Source: Massilistercora timonensis (GTDB lineage: Bacteria > Bacillota > Clostridia > Lachnospirales > Lachnospiraceae). From it: a stretch of DNA of 64,000 nt. A model generated the notes under the pieces. It saw nothing but the letters and a program-made list of their open reading frames with translations, ran no database searches and was not told the DNA's origin. The stretch lies in the NCBI RefSeq assembly GCF_900312975.1, contig NZ_LT990039.1:2666001-2730000 (forward strand). Direction: 5' to 3'. Numbering within the stretch: the first letter of the stretch is position 1; every line of letters starts with the position of its first letter. Of this stretch, positions 53,301 through 62,567 are shown piece after piece. The position numbers were made by a program, and so were the translations under genes.

Positions 53301-54125
53301 CATGTGTGCAGCCACAAGATCGGGCAGCCCACCGTATTTATCCCGGTATTCCCGGGAACCAACTGTGAGTTCGACAGTGCCAGGGCCTTTGAGCGGGCCG
53401 GGGCGAAGACGGTGGTCAAGGTGTTCCGGAACCTTGACGCGGCGGATATCATTGACTCGGTAGCGGTATTTGAGAAGGCTATCAATGAGGCCCAGATCAT
53501 TATGTTCCCAGGCGGATTCAGCGCGGGAGACGAGCCGGACGGTTCAGCCAAGTTCTTTGCCACCGCATTCCAGAACGCGAAGCTGAAAGAGGCTGTGGAG
53601 CGGCTTTTGAATGAGCGGGACGGACTGGCTCTTGGAATCTGCAACGGGTTCCAGGCGCTGATCAAGCTGGGTCTGGTTCCTTCCGGGAAGATCACCGGAC
53701 AGGCAGAAGACTCCCCAACCCTGACCTACAATACCATCGGCCGGCACATTTCCAAGATGGTATATACCAAGGTGGTGACCAACAAGTCACCCTGGCTTGC
53801 CGGGGCCAAGCTTGGCGGCGTCTATGTGAATCCGGCCTCCCATGGAGAAGGACGGTTCGTGGCGCCTCAGGAGACCATCAGGGAGCTTTTCGCCAACGGA
53901 CAGGTAGCCACCCGCTACTGTGATCCGGAAGGAAACATCTGTGTAAGAGATGAGAACTGGAATGTGAACGGCTCCTACATGGCCATCGAAGGCATCACCA
54001 GCCCGGACGGCCGGGTGTTTGGCAAGATGGCCCACGCGGAACGGCGGGGACGCTCCGTGGCAGTGAACATTTACGGAGAGCAGGATCTGAAGATCTTTGA
54101 GTCCGGCGTGAAATATTTCCGATAG
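50316..54125 (+). CDS. purL: Phosphoribosylformylglycinamidine synthase, long form
   Basis: Converts FGAR to FGAM with ATP and glutamine in purine synthesis. The 1269-residue single-chain form combines the PurS-like N-terminus, two ATP-binding halves (NHPTEIEPFGGAATCLGGAIRD near 325; ISCGGK-like SIGGKDSMSGTFEE near 785), and a C-terminal class I glutaminase with FPGTNCEFD, LALGICNGFQALIKLG (nucleophile Cys) and SHGEGRFVA. It has its own promoter. Other purine genes are not in the window. Confidence 0.97.
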   Translation: MSMVRRVYVEKKPGFAVQAEELKHEIQSYLGLRDVTGVRVLIRYDVEDLSEDTFEKACRGIFAEPPVDRLYLEEFPKEEGDRVFSVEFLPGQFDQRADSAVQCVQFIREDETPVIHTATTYVIQGSISDEEFAAIRNHCINPVDSREAGEEKPDTLVTRFDEPADVIVFDGFKDMGEEDLKELYDSLGLAMTFKDFLHIQNYFRGEEKRDPSMTEIRVLDTYWSDHCRHTTFSTELTEVSFGEGDYRKPMEDTYRQYLHDHSEIFRGREDKFVCLMDLALMAMRRLKKEGKLEDQEESEEINACSIVVPVEVDGMEEEWLVNFKNETHNHPTEIEPFGGAATCLGGAIRDPLSGRTYVYQAMRVTGAADPTVSMEETMKGKLPQKKLVREAAHGYSSYGNQIGLATGAVKEIYHPDYVAKRMEIGAVLGAAPRRAVIRETSDPGDIIILLGGRTGRDGCGGATGSSKVHTEESIETCGAEVQKGNPPTERKIQRLFRREEVSCLIKKCNDFGAGGVSVAIGELADGLRVDLDQVPKKYAGLDGTEIAISESQERMAVVVDPKDVEAFLGYAREENLEATKVAVVTEEPRLVLVWRGKEIVNLSRAFLDTNGAHQETKVAVDIPSRGDSILGRVEVEDVRAKWLGTLSDLNVCSQKGLVEMFDGSIGAGSVFMPHGGKYQMTETQAMVAKLPVLKGDCDTVTMMSYGFDPYLSSWSPYHGAIYAVTESVAKIVAAGGDYRKIRFTFQEYFRRMTEDPHRWSQPFAALLGAYNAQLGFGLPSIGGKDSMSGTFEEIDVPPTLVSFAVDVAREKDIITPELKKAGSKLVWVRIDKDEYDVPVYEKVMEQYGKLAEDIKAGRVLSAYVTDRHGVIAAVSKMAFGNGMGVKIEHSMDPRELFAPAFGEIVAEVADGKVGELAVSYTVIGEVTDEGAFTYGDVTIPLDEAEAAWTGTLEKVFPTTSGGVSELKEDLLAGVQSEEAAGGSLREDGCFEASKVHVCSHKIGQPTVFIPVFPGTNCEFDSARAFERAGAKTVVKVFRNLDAADIIDSVAVFEKAINEAQIIMFPGGFSAGDEPDGSAKFFATAFQNAKLKEAVERLLNERDGLALGICNGFQALIKLGLVPSGKITGQAEDSPTLTYNTIGRHISKMVYTKVVTNKSPWLAGAKLGGVYVNPASHGEGRFVAPQETIRELFANGQVATRYCDPEGNICVRDENWNVNGSYMAIEGITSPDGRVFGKMAHAERRGRSVAVNIYGEQDLKIFESGVKYFR

Positions 54126-54235
54126 AATGAATCATTTGCGGGAGATTGTTGCAAAGAAGAACGAGAAAAAGCAGCATTCTTCCGCAAATTTATTTTTAAA
54201 TGCAGGAACGGGATAAGAAAATTGCAAAAAAGTGA

Positions 54236-55660
<1,425 letters not shown>

Positions 55661-55727
55661 TTTTTTTCAAGTGGGGACGTGGTATTTTTGAAAATACCAC
55701 GTCCCAGATTGAAAATACCCTGTCCCC
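55661..55727. repeat. Palindromic repeat element, copy 5 (long form)
   Basis: Begins at the base after the gdhA stop: T7, CAAGTG, a 32-base palindrome (55674-55705), then AGATTGAAAATACCCTGTCCCC. Nearly identical over its length to the copy after dnaJ, 38 kb away. Confidence 0.92.
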
Positions 55728-55750
55728 TTTTAGAAAAATGAAAAAAGGTG

Positions 55751-55780
55751 TTGACAATCTTCGTCAACCAATAGTATAAT
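55751..55780 (+). promoter_or_regulatory. Promoter of the tRNA-Val/tRNA-Met pair
   Basis: TTGACA (55751-55756), 18-base spacer, TATAAT (55775-55780). Confidence 0.85.
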
Positions 55781-55818
55781 AGCAAAGCGGGTTCGAGATA
55801 AGGAACTCGAAAGTATAT

Positions 55819-55891
55819 GGGGTCTTAGCTCAGCTGGGAGAGCATCTGCCTTACAAGCAGAGGGTCATAGGTTCGAGCCCTATAGGCCCCA
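55819..55891 (+). tRNA. tRNA-Val (anticodon TAC)
   Basis: A 73-base cloverleaf. Acceptor GGGGTCT pairs with AGGCCCC; D-arm GCTCAGCTGGGAGAGC; anticodon stem TCTGC/GCAGA with loop CTTACAA giving TAC; T-arm with GGTTCGAGCC. No encoded CCA; discriminator A. Confidence 0.97.
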
Positions 55892-55905
55892 TATCCATGT
55901 AATAT

Positions 55906-55979
55906 GGCGGAATAGCTCAGTTGGCTAGAGCACACGGTTCATACCCGTGGTGTCGCTGGTTCAAATCCAGTTTCCGCTA
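55906..55979 (+). tRNA. tRNA-Met (anticodon CAT)
   Basis: A 74-base cloverleaf. Acceptor GGCGGAA with TTCCGCT, discriminator A; anticodon stem CACGG/CCGTG with loop TTCATAC giving CAT. The anticodon stem lacks the three G-C pairs of an initiator, so it is an elongator Met; a lysidine-modified Ile2 tRNA is not fully excluded. Confidence 0.93.
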
Positions 55980-55985
55980 CTGGGA

Positions 55986-56018
55986 AGAGCCCTCTTATAA
56001 GGAGGGTTCTTTTTTTGT
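55986..56018 (+). terminator. Terminator of the tRNA pair
   Basis: Stem AGAGCCCTC with GAGGGTTCT (G-T wobbles) followed by T8. Confidence 0.85.
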
Positions 56019-56048
56019 ATTTAGGAAATGTCCCTTGTAATCTGCCGC

Positions 56049-56077
56049 TTGTCTGAGATTCTTCCGTATGCTATAAT
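56049..56077 (+). promoter_or_regulatory. Promoter of the small membrane protein-ispF operon
   Basis: TTGTCT (56049-56054), 17-base spacer, TATAAT (56072-56077), about 60 bases before the first start codon. Confidence 0.7.
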
Positions 56078-56138
56078 AATCGGGAAATTGGAGCGTGGGC
56101 CTTATTAGGGCGGCACACAGGATGAAGGAGGATATTCT

Positions 56139-56408
56139 ATGAGCAGAAGCCGTGTGTTTTTCAGAGTGATCGTGGGAGGATATCTGGCCTACACAGGGTT
56201 CTCCCTGGCCGGGAGGGCTCTTTCTGAGAGACCGGACAATTATATCATATACACTATCGTGGGAATTTTGTTCCTGATCGCGGGCGTGGCCTGGTGCGCC
56301 AGCGCGCTGATCCGGATCGCCAAACACGATTATGTGGACAATTATGCAGATGACGAGCCTGAGATCGAGGATGACACCGACACAGAGAAGAAAGACGAGG
56401 AATCATAA
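56139..56408 (+). CDS. Small membrane protein with acidic tail
   Basis: I do not recognise this 89-residue protein. It has two predicted membrane helices ([20 protein letters not shown] and [22 protein letters not shown]) and a very acidic C-terminal tail ([17 protein letters not shown]). GAAGGAGG lies before the ATG. Its stop overlaps the ispF start by one base (TAATG), so they are translationally coupled, but no functional link to isoprenoid synthesis can be shown. Confidence 0.8.
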   Translation: MSRSRVFFRVIVGGYLAYTGFSLAGRALSERPDNYIIYTIVGILFLIAGVAWCASALIRIAKHDYVDNYADDEPEIEDDTDTEKKDEES

Positions 56409-56950
56409 TGCGGATCGGAATGGGATATGACGTGCACAGACTGACGGAAGGAAGAGACCTGATCCTGGGAGGCGTGAAGATCCCCTATGAGAAGGGGCTT
56501 CTCGGGCACTCCGATGCGGATGTGCTCCTCCATGCGGTGATGGATGCCCTTTTGGGCGCGGCGGCGCTGGGAGATATCGGGAAGCATTTCCCGGACACGG
56601 ACCCTGCCTATGAAGGAGCTTCCAGCATGAGGCTCCTGGAGCATGTGGGGAAGCTTCTGGAGGAGCGGCTCTATGTGGTGGAGAATATCGACGCCACCAT
56701 CATCGCCCAGAGACCTAAGATGGCGCCCCATATTGAGGAGATGCGCCGGAATATCGCGGCGGCCCTTCACCTGGAGTTAGATCAGGTCAATGTGAAGGCC
56801 ACCACGGAAGAAGGACTTGGCTTTACCGGAACCGGAGAGGGCATCTCCGCCCAGGCGGTGGCCTGTCTGGAGTCGGTACGAAATTACAGCTATCCGGTAG
56901 GAGGAGACTGCGGAAACTGCGGCGGCTGTCCCAACGCGGCAGATCAATAG
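56408..56950 (+). CDS. ispF: 2-C-methyl-D-erythritol 2,4-cyclodiphosphate synthase with Cys-rich tail
   Basis: Cyclises CDP-ME-2-phosphate in the MEP isoprenoid pathway. The metal site Asp8-x-His10 (GYDVHRL) and [31 protein letters not shown] are normal. The usual enzyme ends after about 158 residues; here about 22 residues more follow, with [13 protein letters not shown] near the end (Cys-x2-Cys-x2-Cys). The tail could bind a metal or an Fe-S cluster; that is inference. Confidence 0.96.
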   Translation: MRIGMGYDVHRLTEGRDLILGGVKIPYEKGLLGHSDADVLLHAVMDALLGAAALGDIGKHFPDTDPAYEGASSMRLLEHVGKLLEERLYVVENIDATIIAQRPKMAPHIEEMRRNIAAALHLELDQVNVKATTEEGLGFTGTGEGISAQAVACLESVRNYSYPVGGDCGNCGGCPNAADQ

Positions 56951-56973
56951 GACAGGATAAGAAGGGAAGTAAA

Positions 56974-57999
56974 ATGGAAATCCGAAAACTGGAGCCACAG
57001 GAACACGGGAAGACAAGAGCCTTGTATGAGGAAGTCTTCTCTGGGGACAGTCGTTCCTTTGTGGACTACTATTATACAGAAAAAACCAGGGATAATCAGA
57101 TCTATGTGGTGGAGGAGGCAGGAGAGATCCAGGCCATGCTCCATCTGAATCCCTACACGCTGATGGTGAACGGCAGCAGGAAAGCGGCTCATTATATCGT
57201 GGCGGTAGCCACCCGGAAGGAATACCGGGGGAGAGGCTATATGGCCGCCCTTCTTAAGCAGGCTCTTACCGATATGTATCAGGCGGGGGAGAGTTTTACC
57301 TTTCTTATGCCGGCGGCGGAGGCCATTTATCTGCCCCATGATTTCCGGACGGTGTATGAGCAGCAGCGGAAATTCTGCCCGGAGGAAGAGTACAGACAGG
57401 CGCCTGGCCCGGCGTCTGAGGATCCGGGGATCCTTCTAAGCAAGGCGAAGGAAGAAGAATCAGAGGAGCTGGCAGAGGCGGCCAACGGCTGGCTTGGGGA
57501 ACATTTTCAGGTGTATGCCCTCCGGGATGAGGCCTATTATCGCAGACTGCAGAAAGAATACGCCAGCGACGGCGGCTGTCTGATGATCGAGAGGGAAAAT
57601 GGAGTGATCACAGGCTGCCGGACCTATATGCCGGGGGAAACCGGGGAGGAGAAGCCAAAGATCATGATCCGCATCACAGACCTGCGGCGGATGCTGATGT
57701 CCCTGCGGCTGAAAAGCCTGATGGCAGTCTGCTTCCAGGTGACAGACCCCATCCTTCCGGAGAACAACCGGTGCCTGGTCCTTACAGGAACGGAATTCTC
57801 CGGCGTGATGCTGATGGACGGAAAGCAGGAGAACAGCGAAGGGACCATCCCCATCGGGGCCCTGGGAAGTTTCCTGTTTGGAGCCAAGACAGTGGAAGAA
57901 CTGACCCGGGAGCCTGGGGTGGATATGACGGAGCGGATGAAGCGGGAGATGGAAAAGATCATCCCTCTTGATAAAATTTACCTGAATGAGACGGTGTAA
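56974..57999 (+). CDS. GNAT family N-acetyltransferase, Eis-like
   Basis: A 341-residue acetyltransferase with an N-terminal GNAT fold (about 1-150; acetyl-CoA motif VATRKEYRGRGYMAALL) and a second GNAT-like plus sterol-carrier-like C-terminal domain, as in Eis proteins, some of which acetylate aminoglycosides. The C-terminal segment from about residue 225 fits the SCP2-like domain. Substrate unknown. The T-box region follows its stop. Confidence 0.88.
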   Translation: MEIRKLEPQEHGKTRALYEEVFSGDSRSFVDYYYTEKTRDNQIYVVEEAGEIQAMLHLNPYTLMVNGSRKAAHYIVAVATRKEYRGRGYMAALLKQALTDMYQAGESFTFLMPAAEAIYLPHDFRTVYEQQRKFCPEEEYRQAPGPASEDPGILLSKAKEEESEELAEAANGWLGEHFQVYALRDEAYYRRLQKEYASDGGCLMIERENGVITGCRTYMPGETGEEKPKIMIRITDLRRMLMSLRLKSLMAVCFQVTDPILPENNRCLVLTGTEFSGVMLMDGKQENSEGTIPIGALGSFLFGAKTVEELTREPGVDMTERMKREMEKIIPLDKIYLNETV

Positions 58000-58007
58000 A
58001 TTAACAA

Positions 58008-58036
58008 TTGACAAATCCGGGGATTTCCCATATGAT
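58008..58036 (+). promoter_or_regulatory. Promoter of the cysE operon
   Basis: TTGACA (58008-58013), 17-base spacer, TATGAT (58031-58036), just upstream of the T-box leader. Confidence 0.75.
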
Positions 58037-58050
58037 ATATGCTATATAGG

Positions 58051-58322
58051 GCAAAGGCGCTGAGCGGAAAGAGTAGCAGAAGACGGACCTGAAAGAGAGA
58101 AACTGTCACCGGCTGAAAGCAGTTTTCAGAGAAATCACTGTGAAGTGCATCCGGGAGCCTGTCCGGCGAACCATTTATGTTCCAGTAGCCGGGCACGGGT
58201 TACACACGTTACGTGTATCGAGGGGAGGACCTTCCGTAGAGAAGGACGCCTCTATAAGAGTGGAACCGCGGAGTATAACTTCGTCTCTTGTTTAGAACCA
58301 TATACAGGAGACGGAGTTTTTT
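58051..58322 (+). ncRNA. Cysteine T-box leader (tRNA-Cys riboswitch)
   Basis: The roughly 340-base stretch between the Eis-like gene and cysE is this leader. Stem I has the GTAGCAGAAGAC and AGAGA-type motifs; the specifier codon is TGC (58146-58148, Cys). The conserved T-box sequence TGGAACCGCGG is at 58261-58271; its TGGA pairs with the UCCA end of tRNA-Cys (discriminator U). A 15-bp terminator stem follows (58277-58291 with 58304-58318, then T6). Uncharged tRNA-Cys should favour the antiterminator and switch on cysE-cysS. Confidence 0.95.
58277..58322 (+). terminator. T-box-controlled terminator
   Basis: AACTTCGTCTCTTGT (58277-58291) pairs with ACAGGAGACGGAGTT (58304-58318) and is followed by a T run. 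It competes with the antiterminator containing TGGAACCGCGG. Confidence 0.9.
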
Positions 58323-58348
58323 ATTTGCCAGAAAAGGAGACAGATAGC

Positions 58349-59062
58349 ATGGGAATTCTATCGTATATTCAGGAGGAGATTCAGGTGATCCGGGAGCGGG
58401 ACCCGGCCATTAAGTCTAACATGGAGGTGTTCTTATACCCCAGTTTTAAAGCCATCCTGCGCTACCGGCTGGCTCATAAGCTGTATCTTAAGAAGCATTA
58501 CTTCCTGGCCCGCTGGATCTCCCAGAGGGCGGCGCGCAAGACGGGCATTGAGATCCACCCGGGAGCCACCATCGGGAAGGGCCTGTTCATCGACCACGGA
58601 AGCGGCGTGATCATCGGGGAGACGGCGGAGCTTGGGGACAACGTGACCCTTTACCAGGGGGTGACCCTGGGAGGGACCGGCAAGGAGAAAGGCAAACGCC
58701 ACCCCACCCTGAAGGACAATGTGATGGTCAGCGCCGGCGCGAAAGTGCTTGGCTCCTTCACCATCGGGGAGAATTCCAAGATCGGCGCCGGGTCGGTGGT
58801 ACTTAAGGAAGTACCGCCAAACTGTACAGTAGTGGGCGTCCCCGGACGGGTGGTGAAGATGGGCGACCAGAAGATCCCCCGGATGGATCTGGACCAGATC
58901 CACCTGCCGGACCCCATCAGCAACGACATCCGGGAACTGCAGGCGGATAACCTGCGGCTCCACAGCCGGATCCTGGAGATGGAAAAGCATATGAGATGTA
59001 TGCAGGAACAGAATATCAAGATCTTAGATGAGGAGGAAATAAAAGAAGATGAAGCTGTATAA
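58349..59062 (+). CDS. cysE: Serine O-acetyltransferase
   Basis: Makes O-acetylserine, the precursor of cysteine. The 237 residues have the helical N-terminus and a hexapeptide-repeat C-terminus with [20 protein letters not shown] and [15 protein letters not shown], typical of CysE. I use the ATG at 58349, eight bases after AAAAGGAGA; a longer frame starts inside the T-box leader and is wrong. The last residues extend as a coiled, acidic tail. The cysS start overlaps its end by 14 bases. Confidence 0.95.
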   Translation: MGILSYIQEEIQVIRERDPAIKSNMEVFLYPSFKAILRYRLAHKLYLKKHYFLARWISQRAARKTGIEIHPGATIGKGLFIDHGSGVIIGETAELGDNVTLYQGVTLGGTGKEKGKRHPTLKDNVMVSAGAKVLGSFTIGENSKIGAGSVVLKEVPPNCTVVGVPGRVVKMGDQKIPRMDLDQIHLPDPISNDIRELQADNLRLHSRILEMEKHMRCMQEQNIKILDEEEIKEDEAV

Positions 59063-60455
59063 CACACTGACCAAGAGAAAAGAGGAATTCGTCCCCCTGG
59101 AGACGGGGAAGGTGAAAATGTATGTCTGCGGGCCCACGGTCTATAATTTCATCCATATCGGGAACGCAAGGCCTATGATCGTGTTTGATACGGTGCGCCG
59201 GTATTTTGAGTACAAGGGATACGATGTGAACTACGTGTCCAACTTTACCGATGTGGATGACAAGATCATCAACAAAGCCATTGAGGAAGGGGTATCCGCC
59301 CAGGAGATCTCTGAGCGGTACATCAAGGAGTGCAAGAAGGACATGGAGGGCATGAATGTAAAGCCTGCCACCACCCATCCCCTGGCTACCCAGGAGATCT
59401 GCGGCATGGTGGAGATGATCCAGACTCTGATCGATAAAGGCTATGCCTATGAGAAGAACGGAACCGTTTACTTCCGCACCCGCCAGTTCAAGGAGTATGG
59501 GAAGCTGTCCCACAAGAACCTGGATGACCTGCGTTCCGGCGAGCGCTCGCTCCTGGTGACCGGCGAGGACGAGAAGGAAGATCCCCTGGATTTCGTGCTG
59601 TGGAAGCCAAAGAAAGAGGGAGAGCCTGCCTGGGAGTCGCCCTGGAGCGACGGCCGTCCCGGCTGGCATATCGAGTGTTCCGTAATGTCCAGGAAATATC
59701 TGGGCGAACAGATCGACATCCACGCCGGCGGCGAAGACCTGATCTTCCCCCATCATGAAAATGAGATCGCCCAGAGCGAGGCGGCTAACGGCAAAGAATT
59801 TGCCCACTACTGGCTGCACAACGCCTTCCTGAACATTGATAACCGGAAGATGAGCAAATCCCTGGGCAACTTCCGTACAGTGCGGGAGATCAGTGAGCAG
59901 TATGACCTGCAGGTGCTGCGGTTCTTCATGCTCAGCGCCCATTACAGAAGCCCGTTGAATTTCAGCGCCCAGCTGATGGAATCTTCCAAAAGCGGCCTGG
60001 AGCGGATCGTGAACGCGGCGGAGAACCTGAAGTTCTGGATGAAAAATGGAAAGGCAGAGGCCCAGACAGAAGAAGAGGCGAAAAGCTTCGCTCAGACCGA
60101 CGCCTTCGTGGAGGCTTTCGAGAAGGCCATGGACGATGATTTCAACACGGCGGACGCCCTGGCGGCAGTCTTTGAACTGGTGAAATTCATCAACACCAGC
60201 GCGGATGAGAACAGTTCCAGAGAGTATCTCCAGAACCTGCTGGATCGGCTGCGGACTCTGACGGATGTGCTGGGCCTGATCGTGGATAAGGAAGAAGAGC
60301 TTCTGGACGAAGAGATCGAGAAGCTGATCGAAGAGCGCCAGGCGGCAAGAAAGGTAAAGGACTTCAGGCGGGCAGATGAGATCCGGGATGAGCTGGCGGC
60401 AAAAGGGATCATTCTGGAGGATACCAGAGAGGGTGTAAAATGGAAAAAAGCGTAA
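59049..60455 (+). CDS. cysS: Cysteine-tRNA ligase
   Basis: Class I synthetase of 468 residues. Motifs: [16 protein letters not shown] (zinc Cys and HIGH), [14 protein letters not shown] and [20 protein letters not shown] (zinc ligands), KMSKSLGNF (KMSKS). It is under the cysteine T-box with cysE and overlaps mrnC by 16 bases, so cysteine synthesis and charging are co-regulated by uncharged tRNA-Cys. Confidence 0.98.
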   Translation: MKLYNTLTKRKEEFVPLETGKVKMYVCGPTVYNFIHIGNARPMIVFDTVRRYFEYKGYDVNYVSNFTDVDDKIINKAIEEGVSAQEISERYIKECKKDMEGMNVKPATTHPLATQEICGMVEMIQTLIDKGYAYEKNGTVYFRTRQFKEYGKLSHKNLDDLRSGERSLLVTGEDEKEDPLDFVLWKPKKEGEPAWESPWSDGRPGWHIECSVMSRKYLGEQIDIHAGGEDLIFPHHENEIAQSEAANGKEFAHYWLHNAFLNIDNRKMSKSLGNFRTVREISEQYDLQVLRFFMLSAHYRSPLNFSAQLMESSKSGLERIVNAAENLKFWMKNGKAEAQTEEEAKSFAQTDAFVEAFEKAMDDDFNTADALAAVFELVKFINTSADENSSREYLQNLLDRLRTLTDVLGLIVDKEEELLDEEIEKLIEERQAARKVKDFRRADEIRDELAAKGIILEDTREGVKWKKA

Positions 60456-60889
60456 CATGGCAGTTTGACACCCTGCTTAGGGAGATCTTTCAGCTGCCGG
60501 AGGGAAAGCCGGGGGAATATTCTCCCCTGGTGCTTGCCTACCTGGGGGACGCCATCTATGATCTGATCATCCGCACCCTGGTGGTAGGGGACGGCAACCG
60601 GCAGGTGAAGAAGCTCCACAAGGCTACCAGCGCTCTTGTGCAGGCTTCTGCTCAGTCCCGGATGATGGAGGCCATCGAAGGGCTTCTCACAGAGGAAGAG
60701 GAAGGAGTCTACCGAAGAGGCAGGAACGCCAAAAGCTTTTCCACTGCCAAGAATCAGTCTCTTAAGGATTATCACCGGGCTACCGGATTCGAGGCGCTTC
60801 TTGGCTGGCTCTATCTTAAGCAGGACTGGGAGCGGCTGCTGGAGCTGGTGAAGGCAGGGCTTGACCATGAGAAGGGACAAAATGAGTAA
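60440..60889 (+). CDS. mrnC: Mini-ribonuclease 3
   Basis: A 149-residue RNase III catalytic domain without a dsRNA-binding domain that matures 23S r[24 protein letters not shown] carries the catalytic Asp. It begins within the end of cysS and ends within the start of rlmB, as in the cysS-mrnC-rlmB order of Bacillus. Confidence 0.95.
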   Translation: MEKSVTWQFDTLLREIFQLPEGKPGEYSPLVLAYLGDAIYDLIIRTLVVGDGNRQVKKLHKATSALVQASAQSRMMEAIEGLLTEEEEGVYRRGRNAKSFSTAKNQSLKDYHRATGFEALLGWLYLKQDWERLLELVKAGLDHEKGQNE

Positions 60890-61676
60890 GCAAAGAGACA
60901 GAGGGAAAGAGGAACCGATGACCATGGAACATTATCAGGAAGAAAAAGAAAACCGGATCGAGGGCAGAAACGCGGTGCTGGAGGCGATCCGGGCGGACCG
61001 GACCATAGAACGGCTCTACGTCCAGGACGGGTGCAAGGACGGTCCGGTGCAGACCATCTTACGAGAGGCGAAGAAGCGGGGCATTCAGGTGCAGTTTGTG
61101 GATAAGGCAAGGTTGTCCCGGCTGTCCCAGACCGGGAAGCACCAGGGGGTGATCGCGGACGCGGCAGCCTATGCCTATGCCCTGGTGGAGGATATGCTGG
61201 CCCTGGCAAGAGAGCGGGGGGAAGATCCCTTCCTGATCCTTCTGGACAATATTGAAGACCCTCGTAACCTGGGGGCCATTATCCGGACTGCCAATCTGGC
61301 AGGAGCCCACGGGGTGATCATCCCCAAGCGGCGGGCAGTGGGGCTTACCGCCACGGTAGCCAGAACCTCCGCGGGAGCCTTGAACTACACGCCGGTGGCC
61401 CGGGTCACCAACCTGGTGAAGACCATGGAGGAGTTAAAGGAGCAGGGGATCTGGTTTGTCTGCGCGGATATGGACGGAGAGCCCATGTACCGGCTGAACC
61501 TTACCGGTCCCATCGGCCTTGTGATCGGCAATGAAGGGGAAGGCGTGGGCCGGCTGGTGAAGGAGACCTGTGATTTTATCGCCTCCATCCCCATGAAGGG
61601 GGAGATCGATTCCCTGAACGCTTCCGTGGCAGCAGGAGTGCTGGCCTATGAGATCGTCCGGCAGCGGCTGGGATAA
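60882..61676 (+). CDS. rlmB: 23S rRNA 2'-O-methyltransferase RlmB (SpoU/TrmH family)
   Basis: A 264-residue SPOUT methyltransferase. The N-terminal L30e-like substrate-binding domain (ENRIEGRNAVLEAIRADRTIERLYVQ) is followed by the SPOUT knot with LDNIEDPRNLGAIIRTANLAGAHGVI, NEGEGVGRLV and IPMKGEIDSLNASVAAGVLAYE. I start at ATG 60882, overlapping the mrnC end by eight bases; a later in-frame ATG at 60918 is possible. RlmB targets G2251 in E. coli; the exact site here is inference. Confidence 0.9.
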   Translation: MSKQRDRGKEEPMTMEHYQEEKENRIEGRNAVLEAIRADRTIERLYVQDGCKDGPVQTILREAKKRGIQVQFVDKARLSRLSQTGKHQGVIADAAAYAYALVEDMLALARERGEDPFLILLDNIEDPRNLGAIIRTANLAGAHGVIIPKRRAVGLTATVARTSAGALNYTPVARVTNLVKTMEELKEQGIWFVCADMDGEPMYRLNLTGPIGLVIGNEGEGVGRLVKETCDFIASIPMKGEIDSLNASVAAGVLAYEIVRQRLG

Positions 61677-61701
61677 AAAAGAAGGAAAAGGAGGCGGTTT
61701 G

Positions 61702-62307
61702 GTGAGCGCCTATGACCGGATGACCGACGAGCAGCTGATCGAGAAGCTGCGGGGCGGCGACAGGAAGATCATGGATTATATCATGGAGAAATATAAGAAC
61801 CTGGTGCGCAAAGAAGCCAACGCCATGTATCTTCTGGGCGGGGAGAACGAGGATCTGATCCAGGAGGGGATGATCGGGCTTTTCAAGGCGGTTCAGGATT
61901 ATGATCTCCGGCAGGAGTCTTCTTTCTACAGCTTTGCCAGGCTTTGCATCACCCGGCAGCTCTACACTGCTATCGAGGCTTCCCGGCGGAAGAAGCACGG
62001 GCCTTTGAACTCCTATGTATCCCTCTATGACCGGAACGAGGAGAAGGAGCCTCTGATCGAGACTGTGGAGGCCAAGGGGGAGAGCAATCCGGAGGAGCTT
62101 CTGATCAGCCAGGAATATGTAAGACTTCTGGAGAGCGAACTGGAGGATACTTTGAGCGAGCTGGAGAACCGGGTCCTTTATCTCCACCTTCTGGGCACGG
62201 ATTACAAGACCATCGCAAGGCTTCTGGACAGGAGCCCCAAGACCATTGACAATGCCCTCCAGAGGATAAAAGGAAAAACAGAAAAGATTTTGGAAAAATA
62301 TCATTGA
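61702..62307 (+). CDS. sigH: RNA polymerase sporulation sigma factor SigH
   Basis: A 201-residue sigma-70 family factor with region 2 (NEDLIQEGMIGLFKAVQDYD, ITRQLYTAIEASRRKKH) and region 4 (LSELENRVLYLHLLGTDYKTIARLLDRSPKTIDNALQRIKGK). Sequence and the cysS-mrnC-rlmB-sigH order match SigH, which starts sporulation gene expression. The GTG at 61702 has AAGGAGG eight bases upstream. The yacP gene that often lies before sigH is absent. Confidence 0.95.
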   Translation: MSAYDRMTDEQLIEKLRGGDRKIMDYIMEKYKNLVRKEANAMYLLGGENEDLIQEGMIGLFKAVQDYDLRQESSFYSFARLCITRQLYTAIEASRRKKHGPLNSYVSLYDRNEEKEPLIETVEAKGESNPEELLISQEYVRLLESELEDTLSELENRVLYLHLLGTDYKTIARLLDRSPKTIDNALQRIKGKTEKILEKYH

Positions 62308-62333
62308 CAAGACCAGGGTTTATAGTGTATAGT
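62304..62333 (+). promoter_or_regulatory. tRNA-Thr promoter
   Basis: TTGACA (62304-62309), 18-base spacer, TATAGT (62328-62333). The -35 box overlaps the sigH stop codon. Confidence 0.75.
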
Positions 62334-62358
62334 ATCACTGTTGCAATCAATGATATCT

Positions 62359-62431
62359 GCTGCCGTGGCTCAGTCGGTAGAGCGTCGCCTTGGTAAGGCG
62401 GAGGTCGGCGGTTCGATTCCGCTCGGCAGCT
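62359..62431 (+). tRNA. tRNA-Thr (anticodon GGT)
   Basis: A 73-base cloverleaf. Acceptor GCTGCCG pairs with CGGCAGC, discriminator T; D-arm GCTCAGTCGGTAGAGC; anticodon stem TCGCC/GGCGG with loop TTGGTAA giving GGT; T-arm GGTTCGATTCC. No encoded CCA. Confidence 0.96.
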
Positions 62432-62433
62432 TG

Positions 62434-62463
62434 ATTACTCCCAGTACAGGGAGTAATTTTTTT
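62434..62463 (+). terminator. tRNA-Thr terminator
   Basis: Stem ATTACTCCC (62434-62442) with GGGAGTAAT (62449-62457) followed by T7. Confidence 0.9.
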
Positions 62464-62501
62464 GCCTGTTTGAGTCTGGAAGGGAAGATGGCTGCCCAGG
62501 C

Positions 62502-62530
62502 TTGTTTCCAGGAGGGTTTTATGATAAGAT
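62502..62530 (+). promoter_or_regulatory. glnS promoter
   Basis: TTGTTT (62502-62507), 17-base spacer, TAAGAT (62525-62530), about 38 bases before the start codon. Confidence 0.55.
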
Positions 62531-62567
62531 AAGGGGCGAAAATAATTGCTCTGTGAGGAGGAAGAAC

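Noticed and set aside
58145-58348. Extended N-terminus for cysE
   Set aside because: The extra 68 codons lie in the T-box leader and its terminator; the ATG at 58349 has a ribosome site and the family start.
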